A program made the translations under genes and the position numbers. A stretch of 64,000 nt of DNA from Nocardiopsis trehalosi NBRC 14201 (GTDB taxonomy: Bacteria; Actinomycetota; Actinomycetes; Streptosporangiales; Streptosporangiaceae), in the NCBI RefSeq assembly GCF_001552555.1, contig NZ_BCRK01000004.1, positions 1 to 64,000 on the forward strand, in the 5' to 3' direction. The notes under the pieces were generated by a model. The model worked only from the letters and a program-made list of their open reading frames with translations, searched no databases and had not been told where the DNA came from. This document shows, piece after piece, positions 32,329 to 41,266 of this stretch. The number at the start of each line of letters is the position of its first letter. Within the stretch, counting starts at the first letter, position 1.

Positions 32329-33330
32329 TCACACGAGGAGGTCGGCGGGCGCGGCCTCCAGGGGCAGCCCGAACGCGGGCAGCACCTCCGGGCCGAACGT
32401 GGTGATCTCGGCGATCGCCCCGCCCTCGATCCGCAGCACGTCCACGTTGACCGCCGTGAACAGCTCCGCCCCCGCCCGCCGCGCGTAGGTGGCGCACGCG
32501 GGCTGCCGGTTGGCGGTGAGCGGGACGCAGTGCCACGCGCCCCACACGGGGTCCGCCAGCGCCGCGGACCACATGCCGAGGATCGCCGCCCGCCCGTCGA
32601 ACACCAGGTGCGCGGGCGGCATGGCCTGGCGGGCGTCCGCGCGCAGCAGCGCGGTGAGCGCGGGCAGGTCGGCCCGGCGCGACGCCTCGACGTAGCGGTC
32701 GAGCAGCGCGCGCTCCTCGGCCGACGGCCGGACCGACCGCGCCCACTCCGACCGCCGTTCGGGCAGCCGATCGCGCAGCGTCGCCCGCGCCCGCTGCAGG
32801 GCGCTCTTCACCGACGCCACGCTCATGTCGAGCGCGGCGGCGGTGTCGGCGGCGGGCAGCCCGGCGGCGTCGCGCAGGATGAGCACCGCCCGCTGCCTGG
32901 CGGGGAGGTGCTGGATGGCCGCCAGGAACGCCAGCTCCACCGTCTCACGGGCGATGGTCACCCCTTCGGGGGAGTCGGCGTCCCCGGCGTCGAGCGCGCT
33001 GTCGGGGATGGGCTGCAGCCACGGGAGTTCGGCGGCCGCGTGGTCGGCCGGGCCGCCCCCGCTGTCAGCGGCGGCCACCACCTCGCGCCGGCGGGCGGGG
33101 GAGTCGAGCGCGTCCAGGCAGGCGTTCGTCGCGATGCGGTAGAGCCAGGCGCGGAAGGTCGACCGGCCGGCGAAGTCGGCGCGCTTGCGCCAGGCGCGCA
33201 GGAGCGTCTCCTGCACGAGGTCCTCGGCGTCGGCGTAGGAGCCCATCATGCGGTAGCAGTGGACCCGCAGCTCGCGCCGGTGGCGCTCGGCCAGGTGCGC
33301 GAACTCCGCCGCCCCGCCCGATCGGACCAC
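32329..33330 (-). CDS. ECF sigma factor with C-terminal SnoaL-like domain (SigG/SigJ-like)
   Basis: Protein of 333 aa. The sigma2 domain includes VHCYRMMGSYADAEDLVQET (promoter -10 recognition), sigma4 includes the ILRDAAGLPAADTAAALDMS helix-turn-helix, and the PWLQPIPD linker motif is typical of the group with SnoaL tails. The SnoaL-like domain covers about residues 215-333 and may sense a ligand in place of an anti-sigma factor. GTG 33330 (GAGG 5 nt upstream) is chosen; GTG 33357 is an alternative. A TAGGCT -10 element lies at 33398-33403 (minus strand). Confidence 0.85.
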   Translation of the reverse strand: MVRSGGAAEFAHLAERHRRELRVHCYRMMGSYADAEDLVQETLLRAWRKRADFAGRSTFRAWLYRIATNACLDALDSPARRREVVAAADSGGGPADHAAAELPWLQPIPDSALDAGDADSPEGVTIARETVELAFLAAIQHLPARQRAVLILRDAAGLPAADTAAALDMSVASVKSALQRARATLRDRLPERRSEWARSVRPSAEERALLDRYVEASRRADLPALTALLRADARQAMPPAHLVFDGRAAILGMWSAALADPVWGAWHCVPLTANRQPACATYARRAGAELFTAVNVDVLRIEGGAIAEITTFGPEVLPAFGLPLEAAPADLLV

Positions 33331-33403
33331 CGCGACCTCGTCCGCTCCGCCCTCCACCGCGCCACCACCCGTCCGTCCGTCCCGTCGCCGACCGCCGAGC
33401 CTA

Positions 33404-34248
33404 GTACCCCGTTGCGACCCCCGACCGGACCGCCGCCGGGTGCCAAGCGGGGAAAGGCGCGGACCCGCCACCACCGAGCGGACCCGCTGCGACCGCGCCG
33501 GACGCGGCGCCTCGTCCCGAAAGCGGCGCCCGGGTGGCCCGCTCCGGTGCCGCCGTCGCGACCTGCGGCGACGCGCTCGACGGGAGGTGCGCGGGGGTGC
33601 GGAGAGCGGTTACCGTGATCCGGTGGCGCGGGCGGCGGACGGGGGTGCGCTCCGCCGATCCGGACCGCGGGCTCCCGGGGGTGTGCCGTCGTCCCCGGAG
33701 GTCCGCGCGTGTCCGGCTGCTCCGCACGCGCCGTTCCGGTGCGTGGCGGGCGTCCTCGGCTGGGCGGTCGGGTGGGCGGGTGCGGTGCGGGCTATGGCCT
33801 TCACGCGGCCGGCGGCCCGGGTCCCGGTGGGACCGGGCCGAGGGGCGTGGTGACGCGTGGCTGCGGCGCACCGCGCGTCGGCCGGACCTGCGGTGGCGGG
33901 TCCATGGGGGCCGTGCCCGTGGGGTGGCGCGGCCGGGCCGACGATCGTTCCGGTCGGTGGTGCCGACGGCGGGGGTGTGCGGAATCCAGCGCTGGGACTG
34001 GGGGCGGGGCGAATTGTGGTGTGCGGGTGGCGCACCGTTGAGGGTGGCGGGCGTCCGGGGGCGGGGCGGCTGCGCCGGACGGCCTCTGTGCCGCCCGTTC
34101 GAGCGGGACGCGGGGGCGGGTGGCCGCTCGGGCGGACCCGTGGGCCGGGTGGGTGGTTCGCGGTGGAGCGCGGGGTCAGGGCGCGGGGGCCGAGGGGGTG
34201 CGCGGGGCTGCTGCCTGGGCGGTCGCGGCTCCGTCGCAGGTACCCGGC
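33404..34248. other. About 850-bp region without a credible gene
   Basis: Strongly G-rich on the plus strand. Open frames on both strands encode only low-complexity Arg/Gly/Pro sequence with no domain, no consistent ribosome-binding site and no codon pattern like the flanks. No tRNA, rRNA or repeat structure was recognised. It may be an eroded gene or an intergenic island boundary. Confidence 0.5.
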
Positions 34249-34291
34249 TTGACAAAACCCGGCCCTGGCATATTGGCTAGGCCACTGTTCC
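34249..34291 (+). promoter_or_regulatory. Promoter and operator of the permease gene
   Basis: TTGACA (34249-34254) with TATTGG 16 bp downstream forms a promoter. Overlapping its -10 is ATTGGCTAGGCCACTGTTCC (34272-34291), which recurs with 17 of 20 matches at 35775-35794 before the next gene. TGGC-TAG-GCCA inside it is a short palindrome of the kind bound by GntR/FadR-type repressors. Confidence 0.55.
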
Positions 34292-34356
34292 GTATGAGCT
34301 GCTTCACAACGGATGTCCTTTCTATCCCCATTGATGACCGCTGGGACCTGCCTGCC

Positions 34357-35703
34357 ATGCCTCCAGAACTCATAACGATCCTCGTGCTCGTGGCCATGTT
34401 CGTCATCGCCACGCTGCTGCCCGTGAACATGGGTGCGCTCGCGTTCCTCGCGGCCTTCCTCGTGGGCACCCTCACCCTCGGCATGGACACGGACACGATC
34501 CTGGCCGGCTTCCCCGGGGACCTCTTCCTCATCCTGGTCGGCATCACCTACCTCTTCGCCATCGCGCAGAACAACGGGACCGTCGACCTGCTGGTCCGCG
34601 GCGCGGTCCGGCTGGTCGGCGGATGGGTGGCGGCCATCCCCTGGGTGATGTTCGCCGTCACCGGCGTGCTGACCGCGATGGGCGCCCTCGGCCCGGCGGC
34701 GGTCGCGATCATCGCCCCGATCGCCCTCGGCTTCGCCGCGAAGTACCGCATCAACCCCCTGCTCATGGGCATGATGGTCGTCCACGGCGCCCAGGCCGGC
34801 GGGTTCTCGCCCATCAGCGTCTACGGCGCGACCGTCAACGGCATCGTCGCGGGCACCGACCTCGCCGCCAGTCCCCTCGCGCTCTTCCTGGCCAGCCTGC
34901 TGTTCAACACCGGCATCGCGCTCGTGCTGTTCTTCGCCCTGGGCGGCCACCGGCTCGTCGGCGTGCACATCCGCAGCTACGCCACGGTCCCCGCGGGCGG
35001 CCCCGCCGACGGCACCGACGCCACCCCCGGCGACACCACCCCCGCCGACGGCGCCTCCGCCGACGCTGCCCCCGCCGAAGCCGCCCCCGAGGAGGCCCCG
35101 CGCGGCGCCCGCGTCGAGCAGATCGCCACCCTCCTCGGCCTGGCCGTCCTCGGCGTGCTCAGCCTCGGCTTCCAGCTCGACGTCGGCTTCGTCTCCCTCG
35201 GCGTCGCCGTGGTCCTCGCCGTCCTGTTCCCCAAGTCGCAGAAGAACGCGGTCAGCAAGATCTCCTGGTCCACGGTGCTGCTGCTGACCGGCGTCCTCAC
35301 CTTCGTCGGCGTCATGGAGGAGGCCGGCACCATCGAGTACGTGGGCAACAGCGTCGCCGGGCTCGGCGCCCCGCTGCTCGTCGCGGTCCTGCTCTGCTAC
35401 ATCGGCGGCGTCGTCTCCGCCTTCGCCTCCTCCACCGCGATCCTCGGCGTCACCATCCCGCTGGCCGTCCCGTTCCTGCTCCAGGGCGAGATCGGCGCGG
35501 TGGGCATGATCGCGGCGCTCGCGGTCTCCTCGACCATCGTCGACGTCAGCCCGTTCTCCACCAACGGCGCGCTGGTCCTGGCCAACGCCAAGGGGATCGA
35601 CCCCGACCGCTTCTACCGCCAGATCCTCGTCTACGGCGGGATCGTGGTGGCGGTCGGCCCGCTCATCGCCTGGGCCGTGATGGTGCTGCCGGGCTGGACG
35701 TGA
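34357..35703 (+). CDS. SLC13/CitM-superfamily permease, MatC-like (dicarboxylate/malonate)
   Basis: Membrane protein of 448 aa with about 11-12 hydrophobic helices, split by an acidic Ala/Pro-rich cytoplasmic loop (about residues 210-250). ALGPAAVAIIAPIALGFAAKY and the HGAQAGGFSPISVYG segment resemble MatC-type malonate/dicarboxylate carriers. The symmetrical half ends in VSSTIVDVSPFSTNGAL. ATG 34357 is used; its ribosome-binding site is poor and ATG 34294 is an alternative. The shared motif with the downstream carboxyltransferase gene suggests one pathway. Confidence 0.78.
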   Translation: MPPELITILVLVAMFVIATLLPVNMGALAFLAAFLVGTLTLGMDTDTILAGFPGDLFLILVGITYLFAIAQNNGTVDLLVRGAVRLVGGWVAAIPWVMFAVTGVLTAMGALGPAAVAIIAPIALGFAAKYRINPLLMGMMVVHGAQAGGFSPISVYGATVNGIVAGTDLAASPLALFLASLLFNTGIALVLFFALGGHRLVGVHIRSYATVPAGGPADGTDATPGDTTPADGASADAAPAEAAPEEAPRGARVEQIATLLGLAVLGVLSLGFQLDVGFVSLGVAVVLAVLFPKSQKNAVSKISWSTVLLLTGVLTFVGVMEEAGTIEYVGNSVAGLGAPLLVAVLLCYIGGVVSAFASSTAILGVTIPLAVPFLLQGEIGAVGMIAALAVSSTIVDVSPFSTNGALVLANAKGIDPDRFYRQILVYGGIVVAVGPLIAWAVMVLPGWT

Positions 35704-35762
35704 CCGGGCGCGGCCCGGCCGCGCACCGCCCGACCGAGGGGCCGCCGATCCGGCGGCCCCTC

Positions 35763-35794
35763 CCCTTGGCTAGAATTGGCTAGTCCACTAATCC
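35763..35794 (+). promoter_or_regulatory. Second copy of the shared operator, with tandem TTGGCTAG
   Basis: TTGGCTAG occurs twice (35766-35773 and 35776-35783). The 20-mer ATTGGCTAGTCCACTAATCC (35775-35794) matches the motif in front of the permease gene. A TAGAAT hexamer (35771-35776) could be the -10. The site ends 16 nt before the ATG at 35811, a good repressor position. Confidence 0.55.
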
Positions 35795-35810
35795 ACGTAG
35801 GGGGATCTCG

Positions 35811-37307
35811 ATGGCCGACCGCTACACCGCGCACCGGCTGCTGGAGGGCGCGCTCGACGCGGGCACCTTCCGCTCCTGGGACACCGCACCCGTGGACGTG
35901 CGCCCCGATCCCGCCTACGCCGCCGACCTCGCCGCCGCCCGCGAGCGCAGCGGCTGCGACGAGGCCGTCATCACCGGCGAGGGCCTGCTGCGCGGCCGCC
36001 GCGTCGCCGTCGTCGCCTGCGAGTTCACCTTCCTCGCCGGCTCGATCGGGGTGGCCGCCGCCGAGCGGCTCGTCACCGCCGTCGAGCGCGCCACCGCCGA
36101 AGGGCTGCCCCTGCTCGCCGCCCCCGCCTCCGGCGGCACCCGCATGCAGGAGGGCACCACCGCCTTCCTCGCGATGGTGAAGATCTCCGCCGCCATCGCC
36201 CGGCACAAGTCCGCCGGCCTGCCCTACCTCGTCTACCTGCGCCACCCCACCACCGGCGGCGTCCTGGCCTCCTGGGGCTCCCAGGGCCACGTCACCGTCG
36301 CCGAACCCGGCGCCCTCATCGGCTTCCTCGGCCCCCGCGTCTACGAGGCCCTCTACGACCGGCCGTTCCCCGAGGGCGTGCAGACCGCCGAGAACCTGCG
36401 CCGCAACGGCCTGGTCGACGCCGTCCTGGCACCCGAGCACCTGCCCGCCATCGCCGACCGCGCCCTCAACGTCCTGCTCGCCCGCACCGAGGGCGTCCCC
36501 GACGCCCCCGACCCCGGCGAGGAGGACATCCCCGAGATCCCGGCGTGGGAGTCCATCACCCGCTCGCGCCGCCCCGACCGGCCGGGCGTGCGCCGCCTGC
36601 TCCGCCTCGCCGCCACCGACGTCGTCCCCCTGAACGGCACCGGCGAGGGCGAGGCCGACCCCGGCCTGCTGCTCGCGCTGGCGCGCTTCGGCGGCGCCCC
36701 CTGCGTCCTGCTCGGCCAGGACCGCACCGGCCAGACCACCGAGCACCCGCTCGGCCCCGCCGCCCTGCGCGAGGCCCGGCGCGGCATGCGGCTGGCCCGC
36801 GACCTGCGGCTGCCGCTGGTCACCGTCATCGACACCCCCGGCGCGGCGCTGTCCAAGGACGCCGAGGAGCGGGGCATGGCCGGGCAGATCGCCCGCTGCC
36901 TGACCGAACTCGTCACCCTGGAGGCGCCCACCCTCGCCGTCCTCCTCGGCCAGGGGACGGGCGGCGGCGCCCTCGCGCTCGCCCCCGCCGACCGGGTCGT
37001 CTGCGCCCAGCACGCGTGGCTGTCGCCGCTGCCGCCCGAGGGCGCCAGCGCCATCGTCCACCGCACCGTCGACCGGGCCGCCGAACTCGCCGAACGCCAG
37101 GGCGTGCGGTCGGTGGAGCTGCGCCGCAACGGGATCGTGGACCGCATCGTCGCCGAGCACGGCGACGCCGCCGACGAGCCCGAGGCGTTCTGCGCCCGCA
37201 TGGGCGCGGTGCTCCGCCACGAACTCGGCGCCCTGCTCCGCGCCGACCCGGACGCGCGCATGGCGCGCCGCTACGACCGCTACCGGCGGCTCGGCCTGCC
37301 GCGGTGA
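35811..37307 (+). CDS. AccD-AccA fusion carboxyltransferase / malonyl-CoA decarboxylase-like protein
   Basis: Protein of 498 aa. The N-terminal half is AccD/MdcD-like (GEGLLRGRRVAVV; ASGGTRMQEGTTAFLAM oxyanion loop; PTTGGVLASWGSQGH). The C-terminal half is AccA/MdcE-like (VTVIDTPGAALSKDAEERGM; GQGTGGGALALAPADRV; SPLPPEGASAIVHR). The zinc ribbon of AccD is absent. No biotin carboxylase or BCCP gene is nearby, and the neighbours are a MatC-like permease and a CoA-transferase. A biotin-independent decarboxylase role on malonyl-CoA, by analogy with MdcDE, is therefore plausible but unproven. Confidence 0.8.
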   Translation: MADRYTAHRLLEGALDAGTFRSWDTAPVDVRPDPAYAADLAAARERSGCDEAVITGEGLLRGRRVAVVACEFTFLAGSIGVAAAERLVTAVERATAEGLPLLAAPASGGTRMQEGTTAFLAMVKISAAIARHKSAGLPYLVYLRHPTTGGVLASWGSQGHVTVAEPGALIGFLGPRVYEALYDRPFPEGVQTAENLRRNGLVDAVLAPEHLPAIADRALNVLLARTEGVPDAPDPGEEDIPEIPAWESITRSRRPDRPGVRRLLRLAATDVVPLNGTGEGEADPGLLLALARFGGAPCVLLGQDRTGQTTEHPLGPAALREARRGMRLARDLRLPLVTVIDTPGAALSKDAEERGMAGQIARCLTELVTLEAPTLAVLLGQGTGGGALALAPADRVVCAQHAWLSPLPPEGASAIVHRTVDRAAELAERQGVRSVELRRNGIVDRIVAEHGDAADEPEAFCARMGAVLRHELGALLRADPDARMARRYDRYRRLGLPR

Positions 37308-37399
37308 CCCCGCCCGATCCCGGGCACCCGGCCGCGCCCTCCCCCCGAGCGGGGTCGGACAATACCGGAGAAGAACGTCGAAACACGATAGGGGTAAGC

Positions 37400-38605
37400 G
37401 TGACGCCATCCACTGGGCCGTTGTCGGGGACCGTCGTCGTCGACCTGTCGCGGGCCCTGGCCGGCCCGCACGCGGCGATGCTGCTGGGCGACCTCGGCGC
37501 CCGCGTGATCAAGGTCGAGCAGCCGGGCACCGGCGACGACACCCGCGGCTGGGGCCCGCCGTTCGTCGGCCCCGAGGACGAGCGGATCAGCACCTACTAC
37601 CTGTCGTGCAACCGCAACAAGGAGTCCATCGAGCTGGACCTGAAGTCCGACGACGGCCGCGCCCAGCTCACCCGCCTGGTCCGCGCCGCCGACGTGCTCG
37701 TGGAGAACTTCCGCCCCGGTGTGCTCGACCGCCTCGGCTTCTCCATGGAGCGGCTGGAGGAGCTGAACCCGCGCCTGGTCGTCTGCTCCATCAGCGGGTT
37801 CGGCCACGACGGCCCCGAGGGCGGCCGGGCCGGCTACGACCAGATCGCCCAGGGCGAGGCCGGGCTGATGAGCCTCACCGGCCCCTCCCCGGAGGAGCCC
37901 ACCAAGGTCGGCGTGCCCATCGGCGACCTCCTCGCCGGCATGAACGGCGCGTTCGGCGTGCTCAGCGCCCTCATCGAGCGGAACACCACCGGGCGCGGCC
38001 GGGTCGTGCGCACCTCCCTGCTCTCCTCCATCGTGGGCGTGCACGCCTTCCAGGGCACCCGGTGGACCGTCGCCGGCGAGGTCCCCAAGGCCATCGGCAA
38101 CCACCACCCCTCCATCGCCCCCTACGGCGCCTACTCCTGCGCCGACGGCATGCTCCAGGTCGCGGTGGCCAGCCAGGGCCAGTGGGCCAAGTTCGCCGGG
38201 CTGCTGGGCATCGACGCCGCCGACCCCCGCTTCGCCGACAACGCCGCGCGGGTGACCAACCGCCCCGCCCTCAACGCCGAGATCGAGGCCGCCCTGGCGA
38301 CGGACACGCGCGACGCGTGGCTGGAGCGCATCGGCGGCATCGGCGTCCCCTGCGGCGCCATCCGCACCATCGACCAGGTCTACGAATGGGACCAGGTCCG
38401 CTCCCAGGACCTGCTCCTCGGGGTCGACCACCCCGTTCTCGGCCGCATCGACCTGCCCGGCCCCGCCGTGCGCTTCGACCCGCGCGAGGGCGACGGCGAA
38501 CCCGGCACCGGGCACCGCCCCCCGCCCCGCCTCGGCGAGCACAACGCCTCCGTCCGGGCGTGGCTCGACACCCTCGACGCCGAGGACGGGACCGGCGCGG
38601 CCTGA
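37400..38605 (+). CDS. CaiB/BaiF (family III) CoA-transferase
   Basis: Protein of 401 aa. DLSRALAGPHAAMLLGDLGARVIKVE is the classical N-terminal pattern (shortened here to its family signature), with GDLLAGM around the catalytic Asp176 and QGEAGLMSLTG in the active-site lid. It transfers CoA between carboxylic acids. Located 92 nt behind the carboxyltransferase gene, it could activate the imported dicarboxylate. GGGG precedes GTG 37400. Possible substrates include malonate, oxalate, succinate or methylmalonate. Confidence 0.85.
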   Translation: MTPSTGPLSGTVVVDLSRALAGPHAAMLLGDLGARVIKVEQPGTGDDTRGWGPPFVGPEDERISTYYLSCNRNKESIELDLKSDDGRAQLTRLVRAADVLVENFRPGVLDRLGFSMERLEELNPRLVVCSISGFGHDGPEGGRAGYDQIAQGEAGLMSLTGPSPEEPTKVGVPIGDLLAGMNGAFGVLSALIERNTTGRGRVVRTSLLSSIVGVHAFQGTRWTVAGEVPKAIGNHHPSIAPYGAYSCADGMLQVAVASQGQWAKFAGLLGIDAADPRFADNAARVTNRPALNAEIEAALATDTRDAWLERIGGIGVPCGAIRTIDQVYEWDQVRSQDLLLGVDHPVLGRIDLPGPAVRFDPREGDGEPGTGHRPPPRLGEHNASVRAWLDTLDAEDGTGAA

Positions 38606-38705
38606 CCCGCGCCCGCCCCGGACGCCGTCCCGCCCGGGGCGGCGTCGGGGGCCGCCGGAGCGGGTAGGCGGAGGGCGACGGCCCGGCGCACCGGAAGGGA
38701 CCCCC

Positions 38706-39422
38706 ATGGCCGACCGCGTCCTGCTCTTCACCCGCACCACCGGCTACCGGCACGACTCCATCCCCGCCGCCGCTGCCGCCGTCCGGGAGCTGGGCCGGGC
38801 GGCCGGGTTCGGCGTCGACGCAACCGAGGACCCGGCCGCGTTCAGCGCGGACGGCCTGGCCGGCTACGGCGCCGTGGTCTTCGCCAGCACCTCGGGGACC
38901 GTGTTCGACGACGACGCCCAGCGCGCGGCCCTCGCCGCGTTCACCGCCCGCGGCGGCGGGTTCGCCGGGGTGCACGCGGCGGCGACGACCGAACCCGACC
39001 GGCCCTTCTTCGCCGACCTCCTCGGCGCCCGCTTCGCCGGCCACCCCGCCCCGTGCCGGGCGACCCTGCGGGTCGCGGACCGCCGCCACCCGGCCACCGC
39101 GCACCTCGGCCCCACCTGGACGCGGACCGACGAGTGGTACGTCTTCGACGCGCCGCCCCGCCCCGGCAGCCGCGTCCTGCTCACCCTGGCCGACACCGCC
39201 ACCGCCACCGACACCGCCACCGACGGCGCCGGGCCCGGCGCCGGGGGGCGCGGGGGAGCGGGCACCGCGCGCCCGATCGCGTGGTGCCGCGAGATCGGCC
39301 CGGCCCGCTCGTTCTACACCGCGCTCGGCCACTTCGCCGACGCCTACGCCGACCCCCGGTTCCGCGCCCACCTCCTCGGCGGCATCCGCTACGCCCTCGG
39401 CGCGCCCGACGCCGCGCGCTAG
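38706..39422 (+). CDS. ThuA-like domain protein
   Basis: Protein of 238 aa. LLFTRTTGYRHDSIP, a glutamine-amidotransferase-like fold start, then GGGFAGVHAAATTEPD and DEWYVFDAPPR match the ThuA (trehalose utilisation/3-ketosugar) family. The conserved YTALGHFADAYAD is at the C-terminus. A Thr/Gly-rich low-complexity insert sits at about 165-190. Its role in sugar metabolism is not specified by the neighbours. GGAAGGGA precedes the ATG. Confidence 0.85.
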   Translation: MADRVLLFTRTTGYRHDSIPAAAAAVRELGRAAGFGVDATEDPAAFSADGLAGYGAVVFASTSGTVFDDDAQRAALAAFTARGGGFAGVHAAATTEPDRPFFADLLGARFAGHPAPCRATLRVADRRHPATAHLGPTWTRTDEWYVFDAPPRPGSRVLLTLADTATATDTATDGAGPGAGGRGGAGTARPIAWCREIGPARSFYTALGHFADAYADPRFRAHLLGGIRYALGAPDAAR

Positions 39423-39477
39423 CCGCCCGGCCGGCCGCTCCCGCCCGTGCCCCGCCCCGGCGCCCCGGCGCGGCGCG

Positions 39478-39483
39478 TAGCCT
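39478..39483 (+). promoter_or_regulatory. -10 element for leaderless mmuM transcript
   Basis: TAGCCT ends 6 nt before GTG 39490 and there is no Shine-Dalgarno. The same TAGCCT-N6-GTG layout is found for the MarR gene at 41809. Confidence 0.5.
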
Positions 39484-39489
39484 GGGGCC

Positions 39490-40392
39490 GTGGACCCCCT
39501 GTTCGGCGGGCGCGGCGTCCTCGTCTGCGACGGCGGCCTGGCCACCCACCTGGAGGCGCTCGGCCACGACCTCGGCGGCGGGCTGTGGTCGGCGCGGCTG
39601 CTGCGCGACGACCCCGCCGCCGTCCGCCGCGCGCACCGCGACTTCTTCGCGGCCGGCGCCGACGTCGCCGTGTCGGCGTCCTACCAGGCGGGCATCCCCG
39701 CCCTGCTGGAGCGCGGCCTGACCCGCGCCGAGGCCCACGACCTGCTCCGGCGGTCCGTCCGGCTGGCCGCCGAGGCCCGCGACGCCAACGGCGGCGGCCT
39801 GGTCGCCGCCTCGGTCGGCCCCTACGGGGCGGCCCGCGCCGACGGCTCCGAGTACACCGGCGCCTACGACCTGGACGAGGACGGCCTCACCGCCTGGCAC
39901 CGCGAGCGCTGGCACGTCCTCGCCGACAGCGGGGCCGACCTGCTGGCCTGCGAAACCCTGCCCTCCGCCGCCGAGGCCCGTGCCCTCGCCCGGCTGCTGG
40001 CCGAGACCCCGCACGTGCGGGCGTGGGTGTCGTTCACCTGCCGCGACGGCGTCCACATCAGCGACGGCACGCCGCTGGCCGACTGCGCGGCGCTGTTCGC
40101 CGGCTCCGCCCAGGTCGTCGCCGTCGGCGTCAACTGCACGCCGCCGCACCTGGTCCCCGACCTGCTGGCCCGGCTCGGGGGCGTCCCCGGCGTGGCCTAC
40201 CCCAACTCCGGCGAGACCTGGGACCCGCGCACCCGAACCTGGACCGGCACCCGCGACCCGGTGGCGTTCGGCGACGCGGCCGCCGCCTGGCACCGGGCCG
40301 GCGCGGTCGTCGTCGGCGGGTGCTGCCGCACCACGCCCGAGCACGTGCGCCGGGTCCGCGACCGCCTCGGCAGGGCCGCCGCGCCCCGCTGA
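39490..40392 (+). CDS. mmuM: Homocysteine S-methyltransferase
   Basis: Protein of 300 aa. LVCDGGLATHLEALGHDL is the N-terminal signature, with zinc/thiol ligands in VGVNCTPP and the VVGGCCRT pair. The AYPNSGETWD element is typical of MmuM. It methylates homocysteine from S-methylmethionine or (S)-SAM, recycling damaged SAM. No SAM riboswitch is present, and translation is predicted to be leaderless from GTG 39490. Confidence 0.88.
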   Translation: MDPLFGGRGVLVCDGGLATHLEALGHDLGGGLWSARLLRDDPAAVRRAHRDFFAAGADVAVSASYQAGIPALLERGLTRAEAHDLLRRSVRLAAEARDANGGGLVAASVGPYGAARADGSEYTGAYDLDEDGLTAWHRERWHVLADSGADLLACETLPSAAEARALARLLAETPHVRAWVSFTCRDGVHISDGTPLADCAALFAGSAQVVAVGVNCTPPHLVPDLLARLGGVPGVAYPNSGETWDPRTRTWTGTRDPVAFGDAAAAWHRAGAVVVGGCCRTTPEHVRRVRDRLGRAAAPR

Positions 40393-40396
40393 GCGC

Positions 40397-40419
40397 GGGG
40401 CCGGACACCGCCCGGCCCC
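40397..40419. terminator. Hairpin between convergent genes
   Basis: GGGGCCGG (40397-40404) pairs with CCGGCCCC (40412-40419) across 7 nt, between mmuM and the minus-strand sulfotransferase gene. Confidence 0.5.
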
Positions 40420-40441
40420 GACGCCCGGCCCCGCTGCGGGG

Positions 40442-41140
40442 TCAGCCGGCCGGGTCGAACGGGGTGACCAGGCCGCCGCCCTCGTCGGCCCGCCGCGCCA
40501 TCGCCCGCATCGCCGCCGCCTCGTTGAGGCGGGGGAACGGCTCGTCGGGCACCGGGGCGCCGAGGAAGGCGCACAGCGGCGCCCACCCCTCGGCGGCCTC
40601 CATGACCAGCAGCCGGTCGGCCGGCAGCGCCGCGCGCACCGCGGCGACGTGGCGCTCGTAGGCGGCGACGGCGGTCGCCTCGTCGGGGACGGCCATGCCC
40701 TCGGTGCCGTAGTGGCCGCGCCACATGCGCTCCAGCAGCGGGCGCACCGTGTCGCGCGGGGCCAGCGCCGCCGGCAGCGGCGCGTCACCGGCCGCCCGCA
40801 GCTTGGCGGCCATCGCGAAGATGGTGGCGGACACGCTGGCGTACCACGCGGCGGGGTCGCGGACGGTGAGGACCACCTTGGCGTCCGGGTAGGCGGCGGC
40901 CAGCTCCCGCCAGAAGAACGAGGCGGGCCAGTCGACGGCGGACGCGTAGTCGCCGAACGGCTTCTCCCACTCGACCGCGTCGACGGGGGTCGCCGCCACC
41001 TCCGCCCAGCGCTCGGCCAGCCCCGGGCGGGAGAACACGTCGAACATGTGGTGGCAGGGGCCGTACCCCAGGCGCTCCAGGGCCGCCTTCAGCGAACTGG
41101 TCCCGGTGCGCGGCAACCCGGCGCCGATCACTCTCAGCAT
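40442..41140 (-). CDS. Sulfotransferase family protein (Sulfotransfer_4 type), copy B
   Basis: Protein of 232 aa, paralogous to 25631-26248. The same GAGLPRTGTSSLKAALERLGYGPCHHM start, VVLTVRDPAAWYASV core and PVPDEPFPRLNEA end are seen. GAGGAG lies 5 nt before the ATG at 41140. PAPS-dependent sulfation of an unidentified acceptor is the family expectation. Confidence 0.8.
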   Translation of the reverse strand: MLRVIGAGLPRTGTSSLKAALERLGYGPCHHMFDVFSRPGLAERWAEVAATPVDAVEWEKPFGDYASAVDWPASFFWRELAAAYPDAKVVLTVRDPAAWYASVSATIFAMAAKLRAAGDAPLPAALAPRDTVRPLLERMWRGHYGTEGMAVPDEATAVAAYERHVAAVRAALPADRLLVMEAAEGWAPLCAFLGAPVPDEPFPRLNEAAAMRAMARRADEGGGLVTPFDPAG

Positions 41141-41266
41141 CTGCTCTCCTCGTCATCGGACCGCCCGCCGAACGGCGGACCCCCGCATGCAACCGCGTCG
41201 GGGCGGCCGTGTCGAACGGGGGGACGGACCGGGCGGGGGGACGGACCGGGCGGGGGAGGGGCGGGG

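Noticed and set aside
33401-34255. 284-aa minus-strand frame in the gene-poor region
   Set aside because: Arg/Pro/Ser/Thr low-complexity sequence without domains, start signal or plausible codon pattern.
39423-39489. SAM riboswitch before mmuM
   Set aside because: The gap is only 67 nt, and the -10 element sits 6 nt before the start codon, leaving no leader.
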